A stretch of DNA of 64,000 nt from Limnoperna fortunei (taxonomy: Eukaryota; Mollusca; Bivalvia; Mytilida; Modiolidae), in assembly GCA_944474755.1 (NCBI GenBank), contig OX104115.1:60020648-60084647 (forward strand), read 5' to 3'. Within the stretch, counting starts at the first letter, position 1; each line of letters opens with the position of its first letter. Position numbers and translations under genes: made by a program. Positions 55,500 through 64,000 of the stretch are shown here, piece by piece. The notes below the pieces were generated by a model. The model did no database searches, had not been told where the DNA came from, and saw nothing but the letters and a program-made list of their open reading frames with translations.

Positions 55500-57374
55500 C
55501 TAAGATGTTCCTGTAAAGCAGTAGTCATTAAAGTATTGTAATGGCATCAATGTAAACACACCGTATTCCCGTAGCAACCTAAGACGATACAAAAACAACA
55601 TTTGATCTGTATATGGATCAGGAGACTCTTGATTAAATGTCCGTATAAGTTTATTACTCATTAAATCGCGTTTATAATATGATGCTCTTGTATGTATGTC
55701 GTAATCCGATAGCTTGTATTCCCCTGATAGTAGTAAACGGACTACTGTATGATGCCCTTTAATTGCAGCAATGTCTAGTAATGAACATTCACAATAAAAA
55801 AATGTATCATAATACAACAGATTAAACACAATGTCTGTGTTACAAGGAACTTGAAAGTTTACATCCGCCCCAAAATCGAGCAATGCCTTTAAAGTATTAT
55901 TATGACCATATTCAGCAGCTAAAAAGCTGGCAGTTTTATTGTCAGAGTTTTTGTCGTCTATATGAATTAATCCAACAAATTTTAAAATCAGTGCCATAGT
56001 GTGGTAACAATTATACGTCATAGCAGTTTGATGAATATAAGATACACTTGGCATACTGTTATAATGTAATATATCTTGTAGATGTTGCAAGAGAAAATCT
56101 TCGTCGATATTGCTTTTTGACAATGCAACATGATGAACTAAATCTATCACTTCTATATTACTAGTCATGTTTAGAGCCCTAAACAAGTAGTTTGCATAAC
56201 GCTTATGCCCTTTGTATTTATCAATAAAAAACATCGAATATCTAAATGAATAATCTGTCAAATAATCTCTAAATTCTTTATGTACAAATGAAATACTATT
56301 TTCTCGGGATATTTTAACAAAATGTCTGAACTCTTTTCCGAAAATATGGAAAACATTTGTTGCACTATCAATCCCACTAATCTCAATTAGCATTTCCTCT
56401 TTTAGTGGCTTGGAAGCAGCTGTCAACACCTCGATAAATGGCCTGATCTCATTAAAATTTCCGCCATTTTTGCCAAAAATACGAATCAAATTAAATTCGA
56501 ACTTGTCATGTAATGATACAGGAATATCCGTTGGAAAGCATGCTGGTTCTTGTAAACAATAGTCCAAAAAATATTTTGCATATAGAAAATTTCCGTTAAA
56601 CTGTTCGACCAGTAGGTTTGCATTAGCATACCATCTTAATGATAAATTACGCATCAATATATATGATAAAATATCATTATCAATTTGTTCTTTATAATCT
56701 GCTAACTGAATAAGAGACATGTTTTTAACTCCTCTGAATTTTGATTTAACGTCTTCTATATTTCTAGATGTTAAAATAAATGCAAATTGAGTTGGAAATG
56801 CATTCATTTCGATCGATAACAAATCCAATATATCGTATTTAATGCTTGTAACTTGACATTCATCTAGAGCATCAATGACAAGTGTATATCTTCTTGAAGC
56901 AAAACGTGTCCGGTAAAATTTTAACGGTCGAATAATCCAATGGTCAAAGCAAGAAACAGTATCGCTTGAGCATAATGTTTCATTAAAGTCATTAGAAAAT
57001 ATTTCATTACTACACATCATTGGAAATTCATTTAGCAAAGCCCGTGCCAAGTTGTGAATAAATATAGATGGGTTTTGAGTAATACTTCTATCGAAACGAC
57101 ATATATGGGAAAAGATCACAGTGTTATGTAATTTAAACCAAATAGACGATTCGTCAGCAATTAAAAGCTTTGAAATCATTGACGTTTTACCATAAAATGG
57201 CTCAGCAACTAGATGAACTCCTCTTTTGGAAATGATTCGTTCCTCAATAAGTTCTTGTAGCCATATCCTGTCAACAAATGTGTCGTTTTGCATTGATACA
57301 CTGTTATAGTCTAGCTTTTGTGTCGTTTGAAACTGTAAATTTTTACCTTTAATTTCAATGCATTCTGAAATCAT
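55500..57374 (-). CDS. STAND NTPase with ankyrin repeats (TANC-like), main exon
   Basis: An open frame of 624 codons, the longest in the window. Residues 57-64 AEPFYGKT are the P-loop (Walker A), 165-172 LVIDALDE the Walker B, and 200-205 ILTSRN a sensor-like segment: the order of a NACHT/STAND NTPase. FVHKEFRDYLTD (363-374) fits the winged-helix FxHxSLREFL-type motif seen in TANC proteins. Ankyrin repeats follow at about 480-508 (TASFLAAEYGHNNTLKALLDFGADVN) and 530-558. STAND NTPases act as ligand-triggered oligomerising switches, often in immunity. The P-loop is unusual: GxGKT is replaced by FYGKT. An acceptor TTTCAG abuts position 57364, so the first codons before GAATGC are probably intron and the true 5' end is an upstream exon (58505-58697). 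The role is inferred from the family only. Confidence 0.9.
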   Translation of the reverse strand: MISECIEIKGKNLQFQTTQKLDYNSVSMQNDTFVDRIWLQELIEERIISKRGVHLVAEPFYGKTSMISKLLIADESSIWFKLHNTVIFSHICRFDRSITQNPSIFIHNLARALLNEFPMMCSNEIFSNDFNETLCSSDTVSCFDHWIIRPLKFYRTRFASRRYTLVIDALDECQVTSIKYDILDLLSIEMNAFPTQFAFILTSRNIEDVKSKFRGVKNMSLIQLADYKEQIDNDILSYILMRNLSLRWYANANLLVEQFNGNFLYAKYFLDYCLQEPACFPTDIPVSLHDKFEFNLIRIFGKNGGNFNEIRPFIEVLTAASKPLKEEMLIEISGIDSATNVFHIFGKEFRHFVKISRENSISFVHKEFRDYLTDYSFRYSMFFIDKYKGHKRYANYLFRALNMTSNIEVIDLVHHVALSKSNIDEDFLLQHLQDILHYNSMPSVSYIHQTAMTYNCYHTMALILKFVGLIHIDDKNSDNKTASFLAAEYGHNNTLKALLDFGADVNFQVPCNTDIVFNLLYYDTFFYCECSLLDIAAIKGHHTVVRLLLSGEYKLSDYDIHTRASYYKRDLMSNKLIRTFNQESPDPYTDQMLFLYRLRLLREYGVFTLMPLQYFNDYCFTGTS

Positions 57375-58504
57375 TCATAAACAATTAAAATACAAATGAA
57401 AAGCAAACTATTAAAAGAAAGAGATTATAAGATTATACAAAACCAAAAATGTCATTTTTTCAAACTTTTAACTAACGAAAATAATGTGTTTGAAGTGCAA
57501 TATGTCAATAGATTATAACATAAATTAAAAAAGGAAATTTCTGTTTAACGTGCTTGATCAACCTAAATGTGCAGCCATATGTTTTATGGTTCTTTTGTGT
57601 ATTGAACAATAACGCTCTTTAAATCGATCAATAATAATTTTAAATATTAAAACCAATGTATTGTAAGTACTAAAGTGCTAGCTTATTTTACTACTAAAAT
57701 ATAAATTATAAATTATTATTGCACTTTTTAGATTATTGTCAATGTAGTGGGTGCGTTTTATTATCAAACGAAGCTACCTCGTGGGAATGTTCCGCAGGAA
57801 GACGAGCACTATTTTTCAATACAAAATGGACTTCCGAAACATATTGTTGATTAATAAATAATAATTTGAATAATGAATTATTGATTGAATATGTGTTTAA
57901 CGTTTAGCGAGCAATATTACAGTAATATTTAAGACAACAACGGGTTTACAACCTATAAATTAAAACGGAAGACGGGATGGTACATCGGTGCAAATTTTGG
58001 CTGCCACAGAAAGGTTTAAAATAATGAGTAAGAATGGATAATTTACTTTACAGCAGCTACAATGAGCCTACTCTTTTCTCGAAATCTAAAAAAAGTCTTT
58101 ATCTTGCAAGGAGCGTGACACTATTCAAACTCCTCGATAGCTACAAGGCATGCGGCCAGGCTTTTTTATGTATTTTAACAGAAACCCCCAACGAGATGTT
58201 TTCTTATATCCGCCTCATGAGGCTCTGTATGACACCTCGTAGTATGATTTCAGTCAAATTGTTGACATCGCGATTATCAAAAGTTGCAAAATGCCACCTA
58301 AATCAATACGTACACTCACGAAATGTCCTTTTTTTATACATACATCATTATTGCAGTTGCTTTCGTGAATTCGAGATGAACGCTAAATATGGTAAATCTT
58401 TTTAAGGTGTTATTTAATTCTTGACTGACAAAATTTTGAGATAGGAGATAAATAATGAACTTCACATTAAAGCAACTGTCCGTGATTACTCTATGTTATA
58501 GTAC
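57375..58504 (-). other. predicted intron of the STAND NTPase gene, with repeat B inside
   Basis: Lies between the donor CAG|GTAC at 58503-58504 and the acceptor TTTCAG at 57365-57370. It contains a copy of repeat B. Confidence 0.5.
57880..58262 (+). repeat. dispersed repeat B with tail, copy 3
   Basis: The tail 'tgtttaacgtttagcgagcaatatt' at the left and the body 'gcagctacaatgagcctactc' at 58050 match the reverse complement of 25370-25775 over the full length. The 123-codon plus frame at 58034-58405 is the repeat read as protein. Confidence 0.7.
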
Positions 58505-58697
58505 CTGATCTTCTAATTTGTTCTTCCTTTTCTACTGTCATGATGCCGTATAGAAGACATATCATCAGTATCAAGTGTAACTGAATTCTATTTGTTATTA
58601 TCCAGAAGATTACGACAATTGCTATTTTCGGTATCTGTTGTAATGTTTGAATATTGTTTTGATTTGTTATGAATCCTAATAATTGGTTTAGTTCCAT
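58505..58697 (-). CDS. probable first exon of the STAND NTPase gene
   Basis: ATG at 58697 sits in an excellent start context (A at -3, G at +4) and opens 64 codons plus one base, ending at a CAG|GTAC donor (phase 1). The main exon starts in the same phase: the leftover G joins AA to give GAA-TGC-ATT, so the joined protein would have about 685 residues. Residues about 24-53 (IAIVVIFWI..HLILMICLLYGIM) are strongly hydrophobic and could form one or two membrane passes, which would be odd for a cytosolic sensor. Support is start context plus phase; no homology was recognised. Confidence 0.45.
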
Positions 58698-58739
58698 TGT
58701 TTTTACGGATTCACTAGGCCAGTGAAGATCAATAAACAA

Positions 58740-59910
58740 CGATTAATTCAGAGTCCTCCTTCCTTAGTTTACTAACGAAAGCGAAACCATATTTTCGACT
58801 TCAGGTACGTTGTACTAGGAAATGATTGAAGTCTGTCAACACTTTGTACAAAATCTTGACTGTCGATTGATTGTTTTATATTGCTATTAATAGCGATAAA
58901 TAGTGATTAAATACTTCATTAGATTCTTTCTGTCGTTATTGCTGTCGCCATGTTTGTTTACAGTAGAAACAACGAATAAAAATAGCCTCAAGTTAAAATG
59001 AAATATTTCTTTTAGATTTTAATTTAAAAATATTATAATACAAATAAAAGTGTACATTTAAAATAAATAATATTGTACAAAACCACAAATAAACGAAATA
59101 ATTGGACACTGTATAGAATGTGAGAATCGATATTATTTGTTCCTACATATAAGCAAAACGTTTAAAATTTGTGTCAGGTAAATTGTTATGAATAAAATTT
59201 CAACCATTATTGCATGCATCATTGCTTAAATATTAAGAAACATATCTAAGTTCTTCCAAATATTCTACGTTTGGTTTAAAATGTTCCGAGTTAAATTTTG
59301 GTTTGGTTGGATAGACAAAAACAGAAGAATAAATGACTATGTCATATTGTGAAATTGACAGTTATTAGACAGGCATAACAAAAATGGTTAATTTTAACTG
59401 GACACTCGGAACTCTATTATTTTTTATTATCACTGTCTCAAGTCTTTCTTATCGCCATGAACTGGATTTTTGGAAATAATGACAATCCAGTATGTTGATT
59501 TTAATACTAAAGGCAAGGCCTTTAAAATCTTTCAAAAACTGGTCACTGGTAAGAACAGTTCATTTGACATGACTGCGGAATATAAAGCAGTTGTACTATT
59601 ATTATTATTATTATTATTATTATTTCGACCACAATAAAACATTGTTAGAAATGAATTGTCGTTTCTTTTAATTGTAAACATGACTTTAGTACGAAACGTG
59701 TGTTTAAATATATGTAAAAAAATTGCGAATGATTGTATCAGTATTGTTAATCGAATTCGATTAAAAACGTATATATGAAACATATATAAGTTAAACAATA
59801 TTTAAATTTTTAAAAACTTTTTATGACTATTGAATATATTACAAAGGATATGGAACAAGTTAGCGTTTTGGTTGCCAATGGTAGGGTTCTTACCAGTTTC
59901 CAGCAATTAG
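58740..59910. other. no gene recognised; short ATT run
   Basis: AT-rich. A (TTA)n run lies at 59597-59625. Nothing else recognised. Confidence 0.3.
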
Positions 59911-59991
59911 ACTGTAGCTTTTATTAATGATCATCATGAATACCACTCTTGCAAACAGATCCACTTTTTTCTTCATGTTCAATCTGCGTTA

Positions 59992-60180
59992 CTACTCCAT
60001 ACAAAACAGATGCGAGCGTCTATCTTCTTCAACGTTTTTAATGTCGGCTACGTCTAACCCCTTTGTATTCAGAGATAAAGTAAGCTTCCTTCTTACAGGT
60101 GGCACAAAAATTCCGTGAATGCTGTTTTCTGACTTTCTGCTTTCTGGTTTTCCTACGTGCTGATTTGCAATATCATTGAT
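59992..60180 (-). CDS. possible last exon with poly(A) signal, unknown product
   Basis: Minus-strand frame of 63 codons open to a TAG at 59992-59994. The C-terminus reads RRKLTLSLNTKGLDVADIK then NVEEDRRSHLFCME. An AATAAA lies at 59920-59925, about 67 bases past the stop. Less AT-rich than its surroundings. The acceptor is not obvious. It could be the cytosolic tail of the transporter whose exons lie at 62.4-64 kb, but that is only positional. Confidence 0.35.
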   Translation of the reverse strand: MNDIANQHVGKPESRKSENSIHGIFVPPVRRKLTLSLNTKGLDVADIKNVEEDRRSHLFCME

Positions 60181-60199
60181 TCATTCATTCTGTAGTCTC

Positions 60200-60236
60200 G
60201 ATATCCCAGACGCATATACAATAGCGTCTGGGATCC
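60200..60236. repeat. short hairpin palindrome
   Basis: ATCCCAGACGC pairs with GCGTCTGGGAT, with TAT/ATA pairing inside: about 32 bases in all. Confidence 0.6.
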
Positions 60237-60239
60237 CCT

Positions 60240-61195
60240 TGTTGTAATTTGTCTACCAAAAGGTGGAGACAAAACAATGATTCTATTTTTAAGGACCTAT
60301 TTTTAGACCAGGCAAATTATGCAAACATGTCTGTACTTATAAAATGGCGTCACAGTAAGATTCCTGTTGATTGTTCATAACAATAATACTTGTTTAATGA
60401 GTTGTTAAAGTAATATTTTATACAAAATATTAAAATGTAAAATTTGGTACAATTTTTTATACACTTTTTGATTTGAACGGAAGTAATTTCTTACACAAAA
60501 AGTATCATCCAATCAAAAATTTTCGCCAATTGCCGGACGTAATGATACCGAGTTCAATATAGGCATGACTCAAGAGGCACAAATATATTATCGAGACTAT
60601 TTAGTCTGATATAATTCTTTTATTCGCTCCCCACCATTGCTAAATTCTTTTATTTGCCAGTGCCTAATTTGGAATTAATATTACGATTTATAACTTTTTA
60701 ATATGTCTTTGATCTTCCAATATTTTTGTTTTAAGCGCCACTTATTAGACTGTATTAAACAAACTATGCATCTGGTATAGTTAATTTAAGAATCTTAGTA
60801 TCTTTGGTTCAATGTATTTACTTATTTTCTTATTGTTCCGTCCTCTATCTTTTTGCTAATTTCCATCTTGAGTCCTTTTAAAAACATTTTCTGGATCTAT
60901 CTGTTTTATGGTTAATATTAAACGTGTGATAAGAAAACCATACTATGTTTAATGAATTTATTCTACCTCTAATTAATCCTCGGTTTATGCGTTGCTTCTG
61001 CTATTTTTCCTTTTTCTCTGGTCAGGAACTCAGCAAGACATCAGTCTGGATTTGATCAACTAACCTTATTGCTCTTTCTTGGAATTTTTTCTATATGTTT
61101 GACTGTATAAAAATTTTGAAAAAAAAACTTTTTTTTATATGTTGCTGATTGTATTATTATTACAATATCGGTTACAATATTACGGTTAAATTCAG
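60240..61195. other. no feature seen
   Basis: AT-rich stretch with T-runs; nothing recognised. Confidence 0.3.
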
Positions 61196-61199
61196 ATCT

Positions 61200-61640
61200 G
61201 TAGTAGTTGTATTTCAATAGAAGAAACTTTTATATTACAACCTTTCCCTGTAACATGGAGATAAGATGGTTTGTGTTGTTGTATTACATCAAGGCTTACA
61301 GTCTCAAAAGTGAATGTAATACATTGTAACTGGAAATGTTTTAATGGTGATTCCAAACTTAAAGTGACTTTTATTCAACACCAGAAAAGTATATATTACC
61401 ATCTTTAGTAAAATTGATAATTAAAAAATATTTAGGTGTGGTATTTCATAAACAGTTACAGCCTAAACCATTCGTGTAATTAATTGTTGAATTTAACATG
61501 TAAAGGTTTTATGTTTAATCCAGACCTAGAGTAACTTGTATTAAAAAGCAGAAACGCTTATATTACCAACATTCCTAGTAAAATGTCGTTTTGATGCACT
61601 TCGGTGTTGTATCATATTAACGTGATTTTATCTTACAAAC
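61200..61640. repeat. ~160-bp tandem array, three decayed units
   Basis: 'agaa(a)...(t/a)tatattac(c/a)a' landmarks with 'cagaaa(c/a)(g/a)cttatattacc' occur at about 61222, 61382 and 61545, roughly 160 bases apart, each followed by 'agtaaaat' or similar and 'tgttgtat'. Strongly diverged. Confidence 0.5.
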
Positions 61641-61644
61641 TACA

Positions 61645-62460
61645 ATGACTGTTTACTTTAGTGAAAAAAATACGGAAAATATTCCAGGGTACATAAATTC
61701 AAAATTCAAAGTATTAAATTTCTATTTATTTATACTACCTTAATCTAATTTAGATACAATTACCTGCACGCTGTGTGTAGATCGTGTTCTGTCTTTTAAT
61801 TGGAACTTTGTTGGAATCATTATTATGGTTGAAAGATAAATGAAATAAAAAGAAATCAGATTTTGTAATTGACCGATTGAAAAATGAAAACAACAATCAC
61901 ATGGTGTTTTACTAAATACTACAAATATCTTTATCAAACAGTGTTGATATCCGTGTAGTCAATGCTTTAATAACACTGTATTAAAACGTTACTCTTTAAA
62001 ACCGAGCACTTCAGTATATTTACATATGTGTACAAGATGCACATTTACTATCTCTCTATTTCTTTATCTTCGGAGGAACAACAATTAATAATTTCTGTAT
62101 AGGAATTGTTAATGTATCTACAACAAAAACATAGTTTCTATTATAATAGATTCCTAAACAGAAGTGTCAGATTAAATTTAAATAAATTGTTCATACTTAC
62201 GATATAAAATTACTTACTTCCACATTTCTACTATCGTGTCAAATATACTTGTCATATAGTTTATCATTCTGTTTGAATTATAAAAAATAAATTCTATGCA
62301 AATCTCCTTTTCAATCAATTGAAATTGTTTTTCATTTCCTTAATAAGCATTCATATACTACAATAAATAGCTTGTTACAAAAAGGTTGTTCAAAATATAA
62401 AGTCATAAATCATAAATTTCATCTATTGGTTAACCGTTTATCTTTTTTAATTTAGACTTC
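61645..62460. other. no feature seen; one candidate mini-exon
   Basis: A minus-strand stretch at about 61770-61811 ends at a CAG|GTAATT donor and reads QLKDRTRSTHSVQ. Too short to support by itself. Confidence 0.25.
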
Positions 62461-62462
62461 CA

Positions 62463-62603
62463 TCAGGCTCCAACAATATACAGTGGTATGCCTAACGCCA
62501 TATTCAATACAGTGGTCAAAATTGTTTTGCGTTTCTGCACGATAGTCAAAGCTAATAATACAGCACTGACAAAGAAAAGGGGTATTAGCAGAACTATTTG
62601 CAA
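62463..62603 (-). CDS. SLC7-like amino-acid transporter, TM11-12 exon
   Basis: Acceptor TTTGTATTTCAG abuts 62603. The frame reads LQIVLLIPLFFVSAVLLALTI then VQKRKTILTTVLNMALGIPLY, ending in TGA at 62463-62465 after IVGA. Pattern and hydrophobicity match the last two membrane helices of SLC7 light chains (a KVNLxLPxFF...LSGLPVYFxGV-type pattern). A donor-like CT|GTATAT could instead end the exon before IVGA, in which case a tail exon follows. Together with the exon at 63917 this supports a transporter gene on the minus strand whose 5' part is outside the window. Confidence 0.5.
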   Translation of the reverse strand: MQIVLLIPLFFVSAVLLALTIVQKRKTILTTVLNMALGIPLYIVGA

Positions 62604-62779
62604 CTGAAATACAAAGTAAAAAAATAGTACTTGATTATTTCAGAAATCCCTTATGTACTGTCTTTATAAATCACTTTCACTTTGTATTACCAAAATAATC
62701 TAGAAAACAAGTAGTTATGTTACGTTTTATCAACAGCATTTGATAGATAGATTATAAATCTTTTAGTTGCTTACTGATC

Positions 62780-62955
62780 CTATGCTGAATATAAATCTAT
62801 CCCTTTAATTATTGCCCCTAATTGTCTTCTACTATACTTTAGAACTGTGGAAAAACTAAATCTTATCATCTTAATAAGGTAAAATATGTCCTCAAATCCT
62901 TGCATGATTAATGTCAGCACAAACCATAAGAGAAATGTACAATATAAAGAATTCA
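62780..62955 (-). CDS. possible transporter TM9 exon
   Basis: Minus frame reading LLWFVLTLIMQGFEDIFYLI then KMIRFSFSTVLKYS. The (G)FEDIFYLIxxxxFSFST segment resembles the TM8-TM9 region of SLC7 transporters, and the order between the other two exons is right. No consensus donor is present, so the boundaries are unresolved. Confidence 0.3.
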
Positions 62956-62959
62956 TCCA

Positions 62960-63540
62960 TTAGATGTTAATTTTGTGCATTGTTGTTATGTCTTAATGGT
63001 TACTATACAAGAAATGCAGAAGATGAGAATGCGTTAAAGTTTTATTTTTATGACAGGGCAAATATATAGATCAACATATAGTGATGATATAAGAAAACAA
63101 AAAGTTTTTTCATCATAGAAAACTTACAAAATATGATTCGTATGTTCCTTTTTTGTATACATTTCTTATGAGCCAAGAAGCAGTTCGTTAGTCCTTGACA
63201 GAATGCCAATTAGTAGAAAGGTCTCAATAATACAAATGGATTTCAAATGAAAACACACTTGATGCACTATTAAAATAAACGCATTATTGCAAGTGCCTAA
63301 ATCCGAAAAAAATATGTGGATAGGTTAAGATCAATCTGATATGAATATTATGTTCAATTGCACAACATTAGTTTTTGCCCCGATTATCTTAATATGAGAT
63401 GGTTTTTCAATGCTTCAAATATCGAAAATGAGTTCTAGCTAATTAATATTCACTAAAGCCCTCCTGGCTGATATGGGAGTCCAATATGGAAATAACCATA
63501 TAATAATCTATAAGTATTTATTACGCAAATGTACATTTTT
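62960..63540. other. probable intron, no feature seen
   Basis: AT-rich; no further exon recognised. Confidence 0.3.
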
Positions 63541-63544
63541 GGTA

Positions 63545-63870
63545 TTTTCGTTTATAAATGAGGGTAATTACAAAATACCAAACACCAAAGAAAATGTCAA
63601 AAACGACAATCCTCAAATCAAAGTCCAAAAAACCGACAAACTTGAGAAGCAACCACCAAAAATATACAAACTGCAGCAATGTATTGACTCTTTACAGGGA
63701 TTTCAAAGGAAATGATGGATTCAACAATGTTTAACGGCATGTCAAACCTACGCTTCCATTACTGTAGTGTCTGAGTTGATGTGTTGATGGAATTGGTTGG
63801 ATATTATAAACCACTATTCATTAATAGGTGTATCAAATGATCATCGTATCACGATCGCTATGTACTGAAT
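63545..63870 (+). repeat. dispersed repeat C, copy 2
   Basis: Partner of 19685-20010 in the same orientation; lies in the presumed intron of the transporter gene. The plus frame 63473-63715 (lysine-rich) is the repeat read as protein. Confidence 0.7.
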
Positions 63871-63916
63871 TCAAATCAAGTTATTCATGAACAAAATGTG
63901 TTTAAATCATACTTAC

Positions 63917-64000
63917 AATAATCATAAGAGAAGGAGCCGGCGTCAATAAATGATAGTTTAGTATCAACACCAACAAAAAACAACCTATAAAGCAACCAAA
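63917..64000 (-). CDS. SLC7-like transporter, TM8 exon (runs off the window)
   Basis: Minus frame ending in a clean donor ATT|GTAAGT (63911-63916). It reads LLVLILNYHLLTPAPSLMII. The LTPAPSL block is a hallmark of TM8 in LAT/SLC7 transporters. An acceptor-like TTTATAG near 63985 would make a short exon; otherwise it continues beyond the edge. Confidence 0.5.

Noticed and set aside
58034..58405. 123-codon plus frame as a gene
   Set aside because: Coincides with repeat B inside the predicted NTPase intron.

Overview
The window is AT-rich, intron-rich animal DNA crowded with transposon remains. It looks like a bivalve mollusc, most likely a mussel (Mytilidae). The basis is: tRNA-derived SINEs with a molluscan-type central domain, a dispersed repeat carrying a type I hammerhead ribozyme, ~160-170 bp tandem cores like those of bivalve 'pearl'/Helentron-type elements, Penelope-like and several LINE remnants, and expanded innate-immunity families (a cGAS-like receptor and STAND NTPases). 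No bacterial, organellar or viral gene block was seen. The species call is inference.

Layout. 0.6-2.3 kb (+): the last three exons of an Smr-domain (N4BP2-like) gene, with matching splice phases. 3.4-7.5 kb (-): a decayed STAND NTPase paralogue with candidate upstream exons. 6.1-9.6 kb: a SINE, a hammerhead ribozyme and a 167-bp tandem array. 10.3 kb (-): one well-bounded exon of unknown identity. 12-15 kb: a long palindrome and a broken Tc1 transposase. 15-29 kb: SINEs, two tandem arrays, two dead Penelope-like RT copies and a second hammerhead. 30.5-32.4 kb (-): a cGAS-like receptor interrupted by one frameshift. 35-48.6 kb: four LINE remnants and a cluster of very long palindromes at 41.8-43.5 kb. 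50-54.8 kb: a third complete hammerhead, a tRNA-like head and a LINE with a degenerate 2A-like peptide. 55.5-58.7 kb (-): an open STAND NTPase/ankyrin gene with a likely first exon. 60-64 kb (-): exons resembling an SLC7 amino-acid transporter whose 5' part lies beyond the right edge.

Functional picture. The two large single-exon reading frames both belong to innate-sensing families: an Mab-21/cGLR nucleotidyltransferase and a NACHT-like NTPase. Each belongs to a family that expands by duplication in bivalves, and the decayed NTPase copy 52 kb from the intact one fits that pattern. Most of the remaining sequence is mobile-element debris, part of it RNA-structured (hammerheads) or fold-back DNA (palindromes). 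All homology statements come from reading translations and repeats by eye. No database search was possible.
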